In this document: positions 1 through 13,782 of the stretch, piece after piece
Layout: every line of letters starts with the position of its first letter
How positions within the stretch are numbered: position 1 is the first letter of the stretch
The notes under the pieces: generated by a model
The model's database searches: none
Seen by the model: only the letters and a program-made list of their open reading frames with translations
Told to the model about the DNA's origin: nothing
Assembly (NCBI GenBank): GCA_028023455.1
Contig: JAQFVV010012420.1
Location: forward strand, 6,391,176 to 6,455,175
Source of the DNA: Epiperipatus broadwayi
Taxonomy: Eukaryota > Onychophora > Udeonychophora > Euonychophora > Peripatidae
Length of the DNA: 64,000 bases
Direction: 5' to 3'
Program-made: the position numbers and the translations under genes

Positions 1-3000
1 TCTTGATAATGGACTCTATGCTCCAAGATAAAGTTCTTTGGTGACTTCTTAGCAGCACATGCTTGTTAGTTCAACTGCTAGTAGAGGGTTCCCTCTAGTT
101 CATAGTGACAGTAAAGCATCATCTTGGCAAATGATAACAGATATCCATCAATGACCAAAAACAAAATTATTTTCTGAGTCTAAATTCTTTTATACATCAG
201 CCTTTGCAAATTAACCAAGCCAGTAATCATTCACATTTATAAAATTATTTAAATAAAAAAAACATTTTACTTGCACAAGAACTAACTATCTTAATCCTGA
301 AAAATATATTGGAATTTGCATTTTAAAACATTTGCAAAGCATAAAACAAAACTTAGTTGTTGTGTTTAGTCATGATTATGCATACAAATACAAATGAGTA
401 TACATGTTTTATAATATATTTATTAGTAATATATAAATACAAACATACACTTGATTTACAATAGTTATTTATAGATGGCTACAATCTGCCTGCTACTGAT
501 GATGGGGTATAGTTTCCAGTTCTAGGATGAACTGTTGAAGAAGGGACTGCACATGGCCATATAGATTTCCTCCCACATCCAGCTGTATTTGACAGACTGC
601 CTCATGAGTAAGTACAACAAATCTTCAGGTTGTAACAACAGTTTGCTTTGGTTCTGACAGCTTCCAGTACTAAATGTAATCTTGCCTCACTGTGTAACTG
701 TTACCTTAAATAGCCATAGTCTGGAGAATGTGTATACTAATGTTCAGGTTAGATGCAGTTCCTTTTGACCATATATGGAGAATCAGGCTATTGTTATTTG
801 GGTTTCACATTTTCTGACTACTTTCAAAAAGGCTGATTTCCAACTTAAATAAAATCATCCATTTATTTTAAAATAATTTAATCATATGGGACTTATATAT
901 ACATGTTTATGAATATAACATTTGTGAAATTTTTACAAGAAATTCTCTCTCTCACTTTTTTTTATTAAAGAAAATGTCCATTTATTGTAATAAGATAAAA
1001 TTTAGAAGATTCAAGTCAATTTACCAATATATATATTGTACCCTTACTTCTCGATGTATAATATAGTCTGAAATACGTCTAGCTCAATTGAATTATTATG
1101 CTTAATTAAAATTTGCATATCTATCTTTAATATACTTTTATATTATCATATTCTAATTAAATTTATTGTTAATTATCAAAATCAATATAATTCTATAGTA
1201 TGTACTAATTAAATAAGTATTTATCAAAATCATGAGACTGTGAAGTAAAGTTACAAAGTAATAAGTAGATTTACATTGAGTCAATATCTCCTAAGACATT
1301 GTCTCAATGGCATAAGAATACTATCACATCCTTATTAACTTACTACTACTTCTACAGCATTCTTATGGCTTTTAAATAAAATAAATTATCTTTAATAATA
1401 ATAAAATAAATAAATCTTAACTTTTAATTTTTAAAATATAATTAAATAATCTCAGGTTCTTCTAATTATCTTAAAGTAATGATAACTCATGTAAATAAGT
1501 ATGATATGGGATTTTATATCAAACCTAAATACACCTAACTTATTTTAATAATAATAATAATACTAATCTTAGAGTATAACCTAATCTTCTCTATTTCTGT
1601 TATATCAATAATCATTAAATAAATAATCATATGTATATCTTTTATTTTCATATAGCATCTTAATTTTGGAATAAATCAAAATCTTATAATTCAATAATCT
1701 GTGGCAATAAATAATATTGTACTCTTATATTATGCATGATAATTACTCTATGACCATTGTAATATAATGTAATAATGTCAATCAATTCTCATAAATGATA
1801 ATCAGGAAAATATTGTATTTATTTCTAAAATAATATTAATAAATTCACATTGTGCAAATATTATGTTTATTCAAATTATCTGCTGTCAAATGCTGTGGTG
1901 CAAAATAATGAACTCGACACACTTTTAAAAACAAATTAAACAAATTTATTTACATTAACTTCAACTAAGAATTTATTTACAATATTTACAGTTCAAAATT
2001 ATGAAAACAAAGAAAATAAAAATAAGAAAATAATAATACAAAATGTTTACACTGTTATTAGCTCATACTCCTATTAAATAATCTATACATTCTTTTAAAA
2101 TGCTATACTAATAATATTGAAGTATGTTTTTAAAACTTAGACTTTAAATACATATCAGTAAGCTTCAATTATTACAAATAATTCTATGTAAATACTGTCT
2201 ATGTAGCATATGCAAACAATTAACCTTCAATAATTAAAATTGCTACATTAATAAAGTATTACTGTTATTCATTCCATAATGTAATAGTATGTATTCACTT
2301 TATTATTAGTACTACTTTAATATTATAATAGAAATTAATGTATCTGTGTAATGTAATAACAAATAATTGATTATAACTTTATATTTCACTTAATGCAATT
2401 CATGCTACAGGTTTTATCAAATATGCATTACATATATGTACTGTTAAAATAATAATATTTAAATTATTCATCAATTTCAAATTCATAAAGTATTATATTA
2501 GATAAATTCTATGATTCTTTTCTGTGTAAAATTATTACTTTACTTTATGTGTTATTCTACTCCTTCTTAATAAACTTTTATCTACAAAACATCCTCTAAA
2601 ACTTATCTAAAATTCCGGGAAAACAACCTTCAACTTTAAATAACCACTAATTATCCAAACCATTTATATTACGTCATCTATATTCAGTAAACCTTTAATT
2701 CAAACATAAACTTCTACATGAAACTTAACTTAATTTGTCCAATAAAATAAAAATAAAATATAGACTTTTAACTCTCTTCCTAATTTGCAAATAAAAAAAT
2801 AATTACTTATAAATAATAAATATAATTCTAATACTATAACATAAAAACAATATCAAAATTTATTAACGAAAGAATCATATAATTATTTCTAAGCTTCTTA
2901 TGTAATGTTGCATCGTATTTATTTCATAAATTCAAATTATGCATATTTAAATAAAACTGTCACTGCCAATATAATGTGTGTGTATTTTTAAAATAATCAT

Positions 3001-5440
3001 ACATTCATTCAAAATAACATATCATTCGGTTGATCTAAAGGAAACATATTAAATACATTAAAATTATTATTATTATACAATTTTTACCATCAATAATGAT
3101 TTAATGTACAGTCCATCTTCCAATATTCTTCGGAATTACAGCTTCATAAAATAATTCACATTTACACTCACGATCATTCTTTAACATATTACGTTTTATA
3201 TTAATTATAAAATAAACTTATGCAATTAATTATTATATTACTTTAGTTATTATTTTAAGAAATGTACCTATCTTATTTTTAATAGATTAATACTATTTAA
3301 CTTTTATATTAGATAAATAAAACAAAATTCATATTACATAATTCCAGCGATGTTTCCTTTTCACCATAAAGTTCTTTAATCGTAGGCACATATTCACTAG
3401 AACACCATTTCCTGTTTCCGGTCCACCACGTGTTTTTTTAAAAGTTTATGAAAAATGAAAACGTTCTTTTAAAACAAAATAAAAGTTAATTCTTCCATAA
3501 GAAATAAAATAAAATTAAAATAGTTTATAGGATCCTGATTTAGTTATTTTTAAAATATTATTCAAAAGTTATTATTTTAGCTTAGTCTTTAGTTTTATGA
3601 AAACTATCATTTAATTATTTTAAATTAACTGGGACGTCCACATATTTCTTGCGCATTTTTTAACAAAACATCCAGGTAAGAATAAGCTTCTTTATTTATA
3701 AACGACCAGCGTTTAAATTATTTCAATATAATAATTTTTATTATATTAAGACTTTTAGCTAACTATATTTCAATTTATTTGCCTTTTAAAATTATTAACA
3801 TTCAGTCTTTTAAACATAAAGACTTAGCAAGGCAAGTATTTATAAAAACTACTTTTATTTCTAATATCTTTCCTTAAGATATATTTAAATTTATATCTTA
3901 CAAAATACTTTCTTTATAAAGAAGTACTTTATTCTTTAAAGTATTTAATTTTCTAATAGTCAATAGCAATTAGCTTTTAAAATTATATACTGTCCAAAAT
4001 ATTACTTTTCTCCATCTCGTAATTATCCGAACTAATCCAGCGTTTGTCATACTTTTAGTATAAAGTTTCCGATATATTTTCACTATATATGATGTTCCCA
4101 TGACTATTTGCTTGTAAATTGAGCTTGATATAGAGACGATCGATAGGGAAAATTAAATTAACACTGCATGTCTATCATTTAAAACTTTTATAACTTATTT
4201 ACAATGACACTCTTGTAATTTTAAAATTGATTTTAAGAGCGTCTATCAAATTTACTTTGCTATTTTTAATAACACAATTAACTTGAAAATCAATCACGAA
4301 GTCCTCTCCTAACAATTGAATTGAGCTTTTATACTGGAAGAAACTTCCCATTTGATTGGTAGATTAAACAATCAACTTTGCTGGCTTATTTACATATTTA
4401 CCAACAACACAAAATTAAAAATAAATAATGACTTATTTAATATTTAATAATTATTACATTATTACATTTTTTAAAATAATTCTTATCGTTTATTTAAATC
4501 TATTAAACATTTTTTTAAAATATACTTCTTACTTGATTTTAATTTTAACTTTTATAAAATTATTTTAAAATAAACTAAGTCTTTTTTTATACGTTATATT
4601 TTTAAAACAATATTTTAAAATCAGATTTAATATTTCACATTGAATATCTTTATTTTTATCTCGTGATAGCTCACGTATTATTTATAAATTTTACAACATG
4701 ATTTTTAAAATAGTTTTGCAACTTTACTAAATAACTTCCAAGCATGTTTGTGTATATTTAACTAACATCTGTTTTTTTATAACACAAGAAACGCTTGTCA
4801 TCATCTAAAAATAAACTAACAATTGCATTTTTTAAAATAAATATTTTTTAAATAAATAAGATATTATAATAGATTTTTAAAATAATTATCCAATATTATT
4901 AAAATCAAATATTAGTCTTTTATTTAAGTACTTACAATAATTAAAATATTTATATTCTTTTATAATATTATTTTATCAACAATAAATATATGCATTTAAT
5001 TTTACTTGTCTTTTAAACACCTTTAGCTTTAAATACCTATTTATTAAATATATTAATGCAGTATTGATTATGGCCATTTTTTCCAACCATATATTATAAT
5101 CATCATCATTTAAAATGTCTCTCTCAATATCAGCACAATTTCACATATCAAATACTCATAGATTGCTTTAATTAAACCCTTTGAAATATTACCATAAGCA
5201 AAATTAACATCACATATTCAAATATATCTTAAATTTAAAATTTTTTAATAGATTAGCACAAAATTAAATGGTGACCCATACAAAAGGGCACAATATATAT
5301 AATTAAAATTATTTTATTGACTAATTTAGATTTAGGTTTTTAATATATATATATATATATTTCAACTTATAGTTTCAATAATTATTTGTTCCATAAAATT
5401 ATATTTTTAATATTTATGCCACTATTGTTTTTCAAAATCA
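1..5440. other. AT-rich non-coding DNA, no gene seen
   Basis: I find no open reading frame, RNA gene or repeat with clear ends in this stretch. It is extremely AT-rich with scattered short (AT)n runs, for example near 5347-5361. Around 480-840 the base composition is less skewed, which may mark an old repeat, but I could not match it to anything else in the window. A short TTCCCTCTAG motif near 90 resembles the ends of the FB-D foldbacks described below. Confidence 0.6.
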
Positions 5441-5449
5441 TGTGCAAAG

Positions 5450-5975
5450 CTTGTTAGACCAATTACCAAAGCTCTTTGTTTTATTTACAAGCTTAAAAAA
5501 TTGAATCATGTAATATATGAACTCTTTTATTTTTATTGACTATTTATAGTCATTGCTTTTAAGTCTTAAGTGATTCTATATTGCTAAGACTATTAATATA
5601 TGGTTTGGCTGAAGATCTCTCAGCCCCATATAACTATTTGAGTTAGATAGCTGGGTTTGAAGACATGTAGGTCTCTAAAAATTGCAGATTTTCTTCTCAA
5701 TAGTTAACTCTTAGATAAATGCTGGCTTTGGGTTAGTATTTTTAGATTTCATGTCTGAAGATACCCTAGCAACTCACTGTAGAGTGCCAAAGCATGAAAT
5801 CATTGGTTTGGGATTTGGATGTGGTTTCTGATAAAGATATTTTAAATGCTTTCTCTTACTAGCATTTTATCAACAAAGCTTGTTACAGCAATTAGCAAAG
5901 CTCTATTTGTTTCTATTTACAAGCTTAAAGAATTGAGTCATGTGAAATATGACTTTTTATTTTTATGTACTTTAA
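5450..5975. repeat. Diverged FB-D foldback relic with 95-bp direct repeats
   Basis: Two similar stretches of about 95 bp lie in direct orientation at about 5450-5540 and 5872-5970, both containing CAAAGCT and a TTTACAAGCTTAAA motif. The DNA between them (5590-5850) resembles the centre of the FB-D elements at 13.8-14.5 kb, sharing GGTTTGAAGACAT and a hammerhead-like CACTG...GCATGAAATCATTGG segment. I infer an old member of the same family. No coding capacity is evident. Confidence 0.5.
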
Positions 5976-8400
5976 TCTTTGTAAAAAATATATTCCCCAA
6001 TGTGAATATTTCTGTTAATGTGCTTTTTTTAATGATAAAGTTAATATTATCTAAATTAGTAATTAAGAAATATTTGATTTTCAAAATACATTTTGATTGA
6101 TGTTTTTCCCTATGTTCCTTTGCTAGAATAATATTTATAAGCTTAAAAATCATTTTGTAAGTAGTAATTTCATATATGTAAATTTATTCATGAACAAAAT
6201 AAATCTAAACGTTATTTAATTCACAAGTCAGAATACTAAAGAATCACTTTATCAATCTTGTAATGATCCTCACTCTCTAAAAACAATATCTTCATTGGTT
6301 CAGTAAAAAAAGATACCTCTTGTATGTGAACTTTTAAGGTTTTAACCAGTTAAATGAATAAAGCCTTAATACTATGTTTATGTGAAATGTTTATATTACT
6401 GACACATTTTCATAATGATTAAACAAGCCAGCTAGTATTTTTAAACAACAAATAATATAAAATTTTATTTATTTTAATATGTTCTTAAAGATATCATAGT
6501 TATTAAAAATGTAATGTTTAGAATATATATATATCTTCCACAGATGAAAACAACCCGAATACAGTACATTGAAATAATTCACAAGTCAGATTTTCATAGA
6601 AACATTTTGACAAACTTGTAAACAATGACTATGAAAAATGAGCTTGATTAATAACTACAAAAATCACTACTATTTTTACACCTTTATAATAGTGATCCTT
6701 TATTCATTTACCATTTATAAAAATGGTTTTCAGATAAAAGTCCTCAGTTTTTACAACTGATAAATGAAATTGACATTAATATGAAAGATCATTGCAAGTT
6801 TGTGAAAATGTTTTTTCCAAGAATTTGAATTGTAAATTATAATAATGTGAATTATAATACTTAATAATTATTATTTATTTAGTCTTATTAAAATTATTAG
6901 AATTTTATGGGTGTTTTATTATAACATTTTTTATAATTGTTAATAATTAAATGTTATTTTATTACTAGATTTTTATTATCTTAATTAAATATTTTTTCTA
7001 CTGCATGTAATGATGCTGTAATCTCATGATAAAATGTCCTTGAATTTTGAGCATTGTATTATCATGTCCATCAACATTTATTCTTATCTCATTCAAAACC
7101 AGACAACTCACATGATTCCAGTTATGATTATTGTTTTCATAAAATAAAAGCTGATTTAAATTGTATGAAAACAATTGTGTTTTGGAAACTAGATATTTTT
7201 TCTGTTATAGCTGCGATTTTCATTTTATAAATTTTGAACTTTAAATTATTATTCATTATATAATTTGATAATCTGATTTTAGATATAAATGGACCATTTA
7301 TTCTGCACAGAAACAGTTGTAAAAAAAGTTATTCATTACGTAAATCAGAATACTGATGTGTATGCACACACATTGTTTTTAATAATAATGTATTTATTTC
7401 GAATATTAAATGCTCTAACAAAACAATATTTACAGGCAAATTTAATGGATAACTTGATTTCTATTAATGGAAACCACATAAATGCCATTGTACATTGGCT
7501 ATAATATGCATGGAATTACATGCTGGAGATAATGGGTGCTAGGATTGATGAAATTGAATATATTTTGTATGAACATCCTAATTGATCATCATGATGATGG
7601 TTAGACTGTTTTCATTTAATTTATTCCCACCACTAGCACCAGACATATTTCCTTATCATCAGTCCATAAACTTGTTCAAATCAAACAGAGAGTCCATCTC
7701 TAGTCACTATAAAAATGTTTTATTTATAAAAAATTTGCTATTACTGCAGATTAGAGTATCATTTATGATGGGTTTAAATACCTCCCTAACTTTTTGATAT
7801 TGTCTCAGGCAAGCATGATAATAATTGCAGGATCATCAATTATGTTGATTCAGCAAACATGAATAATTGGTTATCTCTGATCACATAAGAAAAAAATAAC
7901 TATTTTGCAACTATGCTGGCACATTTGCAAAAGGGTCATAGAATAATGACTACAAGTTATTTGTAATGAGTTAACAAACTAACTTCATTATATTTGTAGT
8001 GTTTTTTAAAAATGGCAGACATGTTTGTGCACTCCAGAAAAAACTAGAATTTATTCGAGAGGTTGTTTTAGATCACGCGTTGACAACTGTGGAATTTAAT
8101 TAAGGCATTGACATAATGGCAATCGACAATTCCAAGGGATATTTGCTGATTGCAAATATTTCTGGATAAGAGACGATACCTTATTGGACAGTATATTAAT
8201 TGTTGCAGTTATCAGGAAGCGATAAGAAGACTGGATAACAACTACACAGGACAGTTTTGAGTAGGCAGTGATTTGAGTACAGCTACAGTAGAGATATCTT
8301 GCATCAGTGTTTGCGGTAAATGACCAGTGCCCAGTGGAAATGTAGTCCATGGGTGTAGCTGAAAGAGCCCACAGAGATGAGGAGACTGCAGTGGAGATAT
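5976..8400. other. AT-rich non-coding DNA
   Basis: No supported gene. The short open frames near 7289-7504 and 7582-7797 have no recognisable domain and the composition of random AT-rich sequence. Several weak diverged repeats are present, but none has definable ends. Confidence 0.55.
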
Positions 8401-8403
8401 TGT

Positions 8404-8765
8404 AGAGCATTTGTTGAAGAGCATCCATTTGCAGAGCATTCATTGCAGACCATTCATTGCAGAGCATTCGTTGGAGAGCATCTGTTTGCAGAGCATCCAT
8501 TGCAGAGCATTCATTGCAGACCATTTGTTGGAGATCATCTGTTTGCAGAGCATCCATTGCAGAGCATTTGTTGCAGACCATTTATTGCAGAGCATTCATT
8601 GCAGACCATTCGTTGGAGAGCATCCATTTGCAGAGCATCCATTGCAGAGCATTCATTGCAGACCATTCGTTGGACAGCATCCATTGCAGAGCATTCATTG
8701 CAGGGCATTTGTTGCTAGAGACTACAGAGTGTATTCAGAGCATTCGTTGGAGAGCATTCGTTGCA
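8404..8765. repeat. Minisatellite, 14-bp unit with 57-bp higher-order repeat
   Basis: About 25 imperfect copies of a 14-bp unit of the type GCAGAGCATTCATT run head to tail. Variants (GCAGACC..., GGAGAGCATCTGTTT with one extra T) recur in a fixed order, giving a higher-order repeat of 14+14+14+15 = 57 bp. Because 57 is divisible by three while 14 is not, all three forward frames stay open for more than 100 codons and encode rotations of the same peptide pattern (AEHSLQ / QSIHCR / CRAFV). I read these frames as a by-product of the repeat, not as genes. Confidence 0.9.
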
Positions 8766-8775
8766 AGAGAACAGC

Positions 8776-11700
8776 GTGGGAATTGAACTTTAGCAAACTG
8801 TAGAAATATAGTTATTTGCTGACCACACAGATATTCTTGCGGATATAACAATATTATCATAATTTAATTATTCCTGTGCATTTACATAATACTTACATAA
8901 TGTAATCTTTATTCCCTAAAGAAAATCTATACATTAGTCAGGCATTTTTATAACTTTCCCTGTTTTATGTTAGTGATTGGCTATATTTGACCCACTAAAT
9001 TAACATCTTGACTCCAAGGCTTGTCTTACCCATGGCATATTTAAGTAATAAAAAGTAATTAATTAAAACCAAAAAGATATATGAAAAAAGTACAAAAACT
9101 GTTTGATGCCCATTTGTAAAATGTATTTAAAAAATACTAATATTTATAGAAATATAATATAATTTGACATTGGGTAATCATAATATTCCACTTTTTTAGT
9201 TATAATATTTTGTATTTTAAGACTAGTAATAAAATAGAGTATCAAAGTTTTACATATTCTTTAGCTGTTTTGTGATCACATTTGTGTTCTTTAGGATTAT
9301 TACTTTGAGCTCAAATATTTGAAATCCTGATTTCACATGGTATCTTATTAAATCAATCAGTTTGGCTAGTTTCCTGATTTGCCTTAGTTTATACATATCA
9401 GACAAAAATATTTATGACAAGACTCTTGATTTCATGTAGTTTCAAAGTGCTATCTTTGAGTTTGGTCAGCTTCCTGGTTCTCTACTGAACTGGTAAAACT
9501 GGATTGATTTTATATAACTTCAATGCAGCTAGATTCATTATGTTCAATCCATTTTCTTTTCTTAAAATGGTTGGAGATCCAATCTTAATCTTTCATTTTT
9601 TTTATTCTACATTTTTTTTAATATTATTTTTCAGCATATTATCCTCTGGTAGATGGATGTTATGAATGACCAAATAGTGACAGGCTTACTTTCAGATTTT
9701 ATTACATTTTAGGATAGAATTTATGGGACTCTCTTTCTATTTGATTGCTATATCATAGAAAGGTCAGAATGAGCACACAATGGAGATGTAACTGTCTGTG
9801 ACAAAGATATTTAGATGAACGACCACATTCATCATCTTTCAGGTTATTTTATATAATAGTCGCTATTCTTTGCTTGCTAATTTCTCAACACTATGTCCAC
9901 ATGCAACTTTATATCAATAACACTGATTTCTTAAGACTTCATTGGTATTTCCATTCCTGACTTAAAAGAGAAGATGGAAAAGTCCTTATACAAAAAAAAA
10001 ATAGTTCTTTTATACTTTACCTCACCACTATTTTTTAAATATTTCCTATTCAACCAGATTTTTTTTTTAAAAAATATTATTTTATTGAATTAGTTTTTTC
10101 CCTTTTAAATCTTAACTGCATCGTTAATTACATTTCAAGTGTTGTAATATTATAATGTAAAAAATGTAAATTAATCAAATTTTAATAAAATATCAGAATA
10201 TGCAGCACGAATTAAATCAGTTTTTTTTTTTTAATTAAATAAATCTCTACTTTCTAGTTCAAATTTATTTTATTTTAGAATTTTGTTTCACCGTGTTTAC
10301 TTAAAATAAAACCTATTTGACTGATATAAATTCTCTTTTTTATGTATATGTATTTGTGGCTAGCTGCATTTCTCCATTTTCGGTTGACGAATAAAATAGA
10401 GGCGAGTCATTTCATATTTACTTTATCTTAATCAGTTTTATTTCCTTCTTTCTTCATTTTAAAATTTGTCATGCTCAGCTGCAGTTATTCAATTACTTGC
10501 TAACAGACATACAAGCTGAGTTTATTTAAATTAGTTAATTACCATTTGTTTACACACACAAAAAAAATAAAAAATTCAACAAACAAAATTAATACAGTAT
10601 GAAATTAATATTTCTTTTAGTTAGTTTTTTTTTTTTCAGGAATTTTCTGGCATTTAATGAGTGGAATGTATAAAAGTAAAACAATTCTAGTAGGATAGAT
10701 ACAGACTCCAACCACCAGCCGATTGCTACACAATACAGCATGAATCGCAGAATGGTTACCTCATTTTAAGCACTATTAGCAACTTGTAAAATAAATATAA
10801 AATGATAACAGAGTCTATGCAGACAAAGCCTTGATCATAGGAATTTATGAGGTTTAGAGTCTAGTGGTTCATGATACTGAACTATGCTAACTTATGCCTT
10901 GCTTAATTTGAGACTTAAAGGCTAATGAAAGTAAAAATATGCAAGTTATACCTTGCTCATTTTTTAGTCTTTCATGCTGATGAATGTAAAAACATGTCTA
11001 GGTGCAATATTTCATGAAAATGTTACATCATCAAGCCAATGTCAAAATCCTTCATTCATAACTAGTCTTGTAAGTATAGCTATCAAACAATTAATACCTT
11101 CTATCTCAAATAAAAAAGTTTTCTTCTGTTTTATTTTAAACATTACCCCTTTTTTACATTTATATTTGGAGTATAGCTACAGCTTGCTATAGATGATTGG
11201 GGCATGCTCTAATTGGTGATAGTATTCATTTTTATTTATATAACATCCATTACTGATCAATTGAATGATTTTTGTCTTATCAGGGCTGCAAGCATATTGT
11301 CTCTTTCATTTTCCTCTCCATGTTAACTTGTATTCCATAACATTTAAGTATGGTTCATTATATATATTTCTTTAAGCTGTGGTATAAATTCATATCTAAC
11401 ATTTCAGCTACCTACTATATTATTTTTCTATCCATACCAGTAATCATTTGTTCTATATAATGTAAATAACTACTATCCTAATGATATGATTTTGGATAGT
11501 GGATTGGCTGCCAAAGCTCTTAGCTTTGCCTTCCGAAGAATGCCATATATGCCTCAGCAGGTTGACATTTTTTTGTGATACTTGATATTTAATATCCCCC
11601 TACTAATCTTCACTCCAGTAACAGTTTAATATAGCCTGCCTAAATTCATATAAGCTCTGATGTTTCTTAAATAAGAAAATCACCAATCTTAGGGTGCATT

Positions 11701-12490
11701 CTGTACATGACTACTAAACTGATGAGATACTCAAATTGGAGTTTTATCTGCATGCCCTAAAAATATTCTTATCTTTAAGAACTGATTAACTATACCAGAT
11801 GTATAATACACATAGCACTGTATACATAAGGGTATAACGTATATTAAGGGTTTGTTTTAATTACTATATATACTAAGTTATGTTGTTTGTTCACAGTTTA
11901 TAATGTAATTTTTAGCTGGAATAACCAGCCATTTTTTTCCTCAGGAAACTATTATAATTACTAGTTCTTTATTCGATATTCTTGCTTAATGATAAATTTT
12001 GGAGAACCAATTACCTTTGCTAAGCAGCGTAAAGGTGCATTATACATATATAAATTTTCTAGAAGTTAATATTATCTCGATGTATTATATATATATATAT
12101 TGTATGTACGTTCTGCTCTTTTTTTTTTTTGTTTAAAATCAAAGAATATCTTGATTATAATAAAAATTTTGATTATTGTCAGTAGTAATTTGGCTTTTTT
12201 ATATATTTTATCCCTAACAAAACTTATTATAACTTTTATCGTTAGTTGCTTAGAATATAGGTTGAACATAACAGTTCAATTATCTTGCCTAAACTGGGAA
12301 TTATTTTTTACTTTGTTTATCTAAAAATCGATTCTATAAGTTTCATTTCTTGTGTTTCTTGTATTTATCATTGAGATATATATATACACATACATCGTTA
12401 GTTTATTTGTAATAATATTTTGCAGCAGTTTCGGGTGCGCGCCATTGATAGTATATATATGAAGAAATATTTCAAACTTTTCATTTTACA
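8776..12490. other. AT-rich non-coding DNA
   Basis: No supported gene or RNA. Several homopolymer T or A runs and short (AT)n tracts are present. The MAM-domain exon upstream of 13434 must end one base into a codon, but I could not recognise it here, so it may be short, diverged or outside the window. Confidence 0.5.
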
Positions 12491-12497
12491 AGGATAC

Positions 12498-13215
12498 ATA
12501 ATTTAGGGTATATGAGCACAGACTTTCACATAACCCACCACTCTCCATTCTATCTAATAACACGACACACTCAAGCACATATATGCTGAAAAGATAAACA
12601 ATCATGAATATACGTATTTCATGCTGAGTCCGAGATTCTTGTCACACCCATGTTGACCCAAGGTCAATCTGAACCCCACATGTACAGGACATAATCCATT
12701 AAATACATATGCAAGAATGAGCAGACATCTCTACAATGTAATAACTGAAACACAGGCTTAATATATACCATGTGTCTATATATGTAATATAGGGTATATG
12801 AGCACAGACTTTCACATGACCCACAACATGGGTGTGACAAGAATCTCAGCCTCAGGGTGGCCTTCGAGCATTCCATCATCAGATTTTCAATTGGACGGAC
12901 GGTTGAAGAGTTGGAGTGTGTAGTAGATTGGAGCCAGTCCATTAAAGTATGAAGATTGTCTATCTTAATATATATCTGAGCACTTATAGTATATATGTGT
13001 GGGAGATGATAATCTGGACCAACTGATGATTGCTGGTTTAGCATAAAATATGTATATTGGTGATTGTTTATCTTTTCAGCATATATGTGCTTGAGGGTGT
13101 CGGTGTTATTAGATAGAATGGAGAGTGGTGGGTCATGTGAAAGTCTGTGCTCATATATCCTATATTACATATATAGACACATGGTATATATTAAGCCTGT
13201 GTTTCAGTTAAAGAT
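12498..13215. mobile_element. HHR-B foldback element
   Basis: This is an inverted repeat made of HHR-B sequence. The left arm begins with GGTATATGAGCACAGACTTT near 12508, and the right arm ends near 13160 with its complement. The plus-strand unit has the hammerhead framework at 13023 (CTGATGA, then TGCT/AGCA hairpin), but G12 of the GAAA box is changed (TAAAA), so this ribozyme is probably inactive. The left arm is interrupted near 12625 exactly in the ribozyme region. The 126-codon reverse open frame inside (12664-13044) is an incidental product of the repeat. Confidence 0.75.
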
Positions 13216-13433
13216 ACATATTGGAGATTAGAATTTTGGATCCTTCTTGGGCCATTATCTCATTAACGTAGTAAGTCAGTAGCTGATAAATTGCTGAAGA
13301 TGTTAGTTACAGAAACAAAATATCACCTATAACAATTTGCATTCATTTATATGAAAATATAAAAAAAAATTTTACATTCGGAAAAAAAATCTTGTCTTTA
13401 ACCATAAATATATATTTCTTTTTTTTTTTTTAG

Positions 13434-13570
13434 GTTTTTTAAGAGTGTATATAAAACCAGAGTCAATTCCATTCAAAAACCTTAAACCATCATTTGAGCT
13501 GCAAGGAAATCAAGGCAATGATTGGAAAAGAGGTTTAATACAAATATTACCCATGAACGAAAGCTTTCAG
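13434..13570 (+). CDS. MAM domain exon of a transmembrane protein (exon n-2)
   Basis: This exon encodes the middle of a MAM domain, an extracellular adhesion module of about 160-170 residues. It reads FLRVYIKPESIPFKNLKPSF, then ELQGNQGNDWKRGLIQI and MNESFQ. The pattern matches the MAM core, in which a strand resembling LRVYIK is followed by a GNQGxxW motif and FQ. The acceptor is a long T tract ending in TAG at 13431-13433, and the donor is CAG|GTAATA after 13570. Two bases (GT) precede the first full codon and the exon ends on a codon boundary, matching the next exon at 23859. The exon supplying the N-terminal half of the domain was not found. No alternative family fits as well. Confidence 0.88.
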
Positions 13571-13782
13571 GTAATATATAAATAAATTTCTGTAGAATTA
13601 ATAAAATTTTCAAATATATTGAAAGATATAAAAAATTGAATTGAGAAATATTCAAAAATGCACTTTTAAAAAGCCCAGAAAATGTGGTAAATACATATAT
13701 ATACATTTTTTAGCTGATTGATAATTAAGAAATTAATATTTTATCTCATTTTATAATTGTGTACACACATGCATATATATAT

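Noticed and set aside
8096-8803. Four overlapping open frames of 65-161 codons
   Set aside because: All are created by the 14/57-bp minisatellite; peptides are rotations of the same repeat.
12880-12900. CTGATGATGGAATGC (minus strand) as a second hammerhead in HHR-B
   Set aside because: No complementary stem II and no GAAA at the right distance; the true core lies about 130 bp away.
12664-13044. 126-codon reverse frame, with similar frames at 24725-25379, 45865-46086 and 52230-52484
   Set aside because: These frames recur because HHR-B copies are similar; they overlap ribozyme stems and frame is not conserved between copies.
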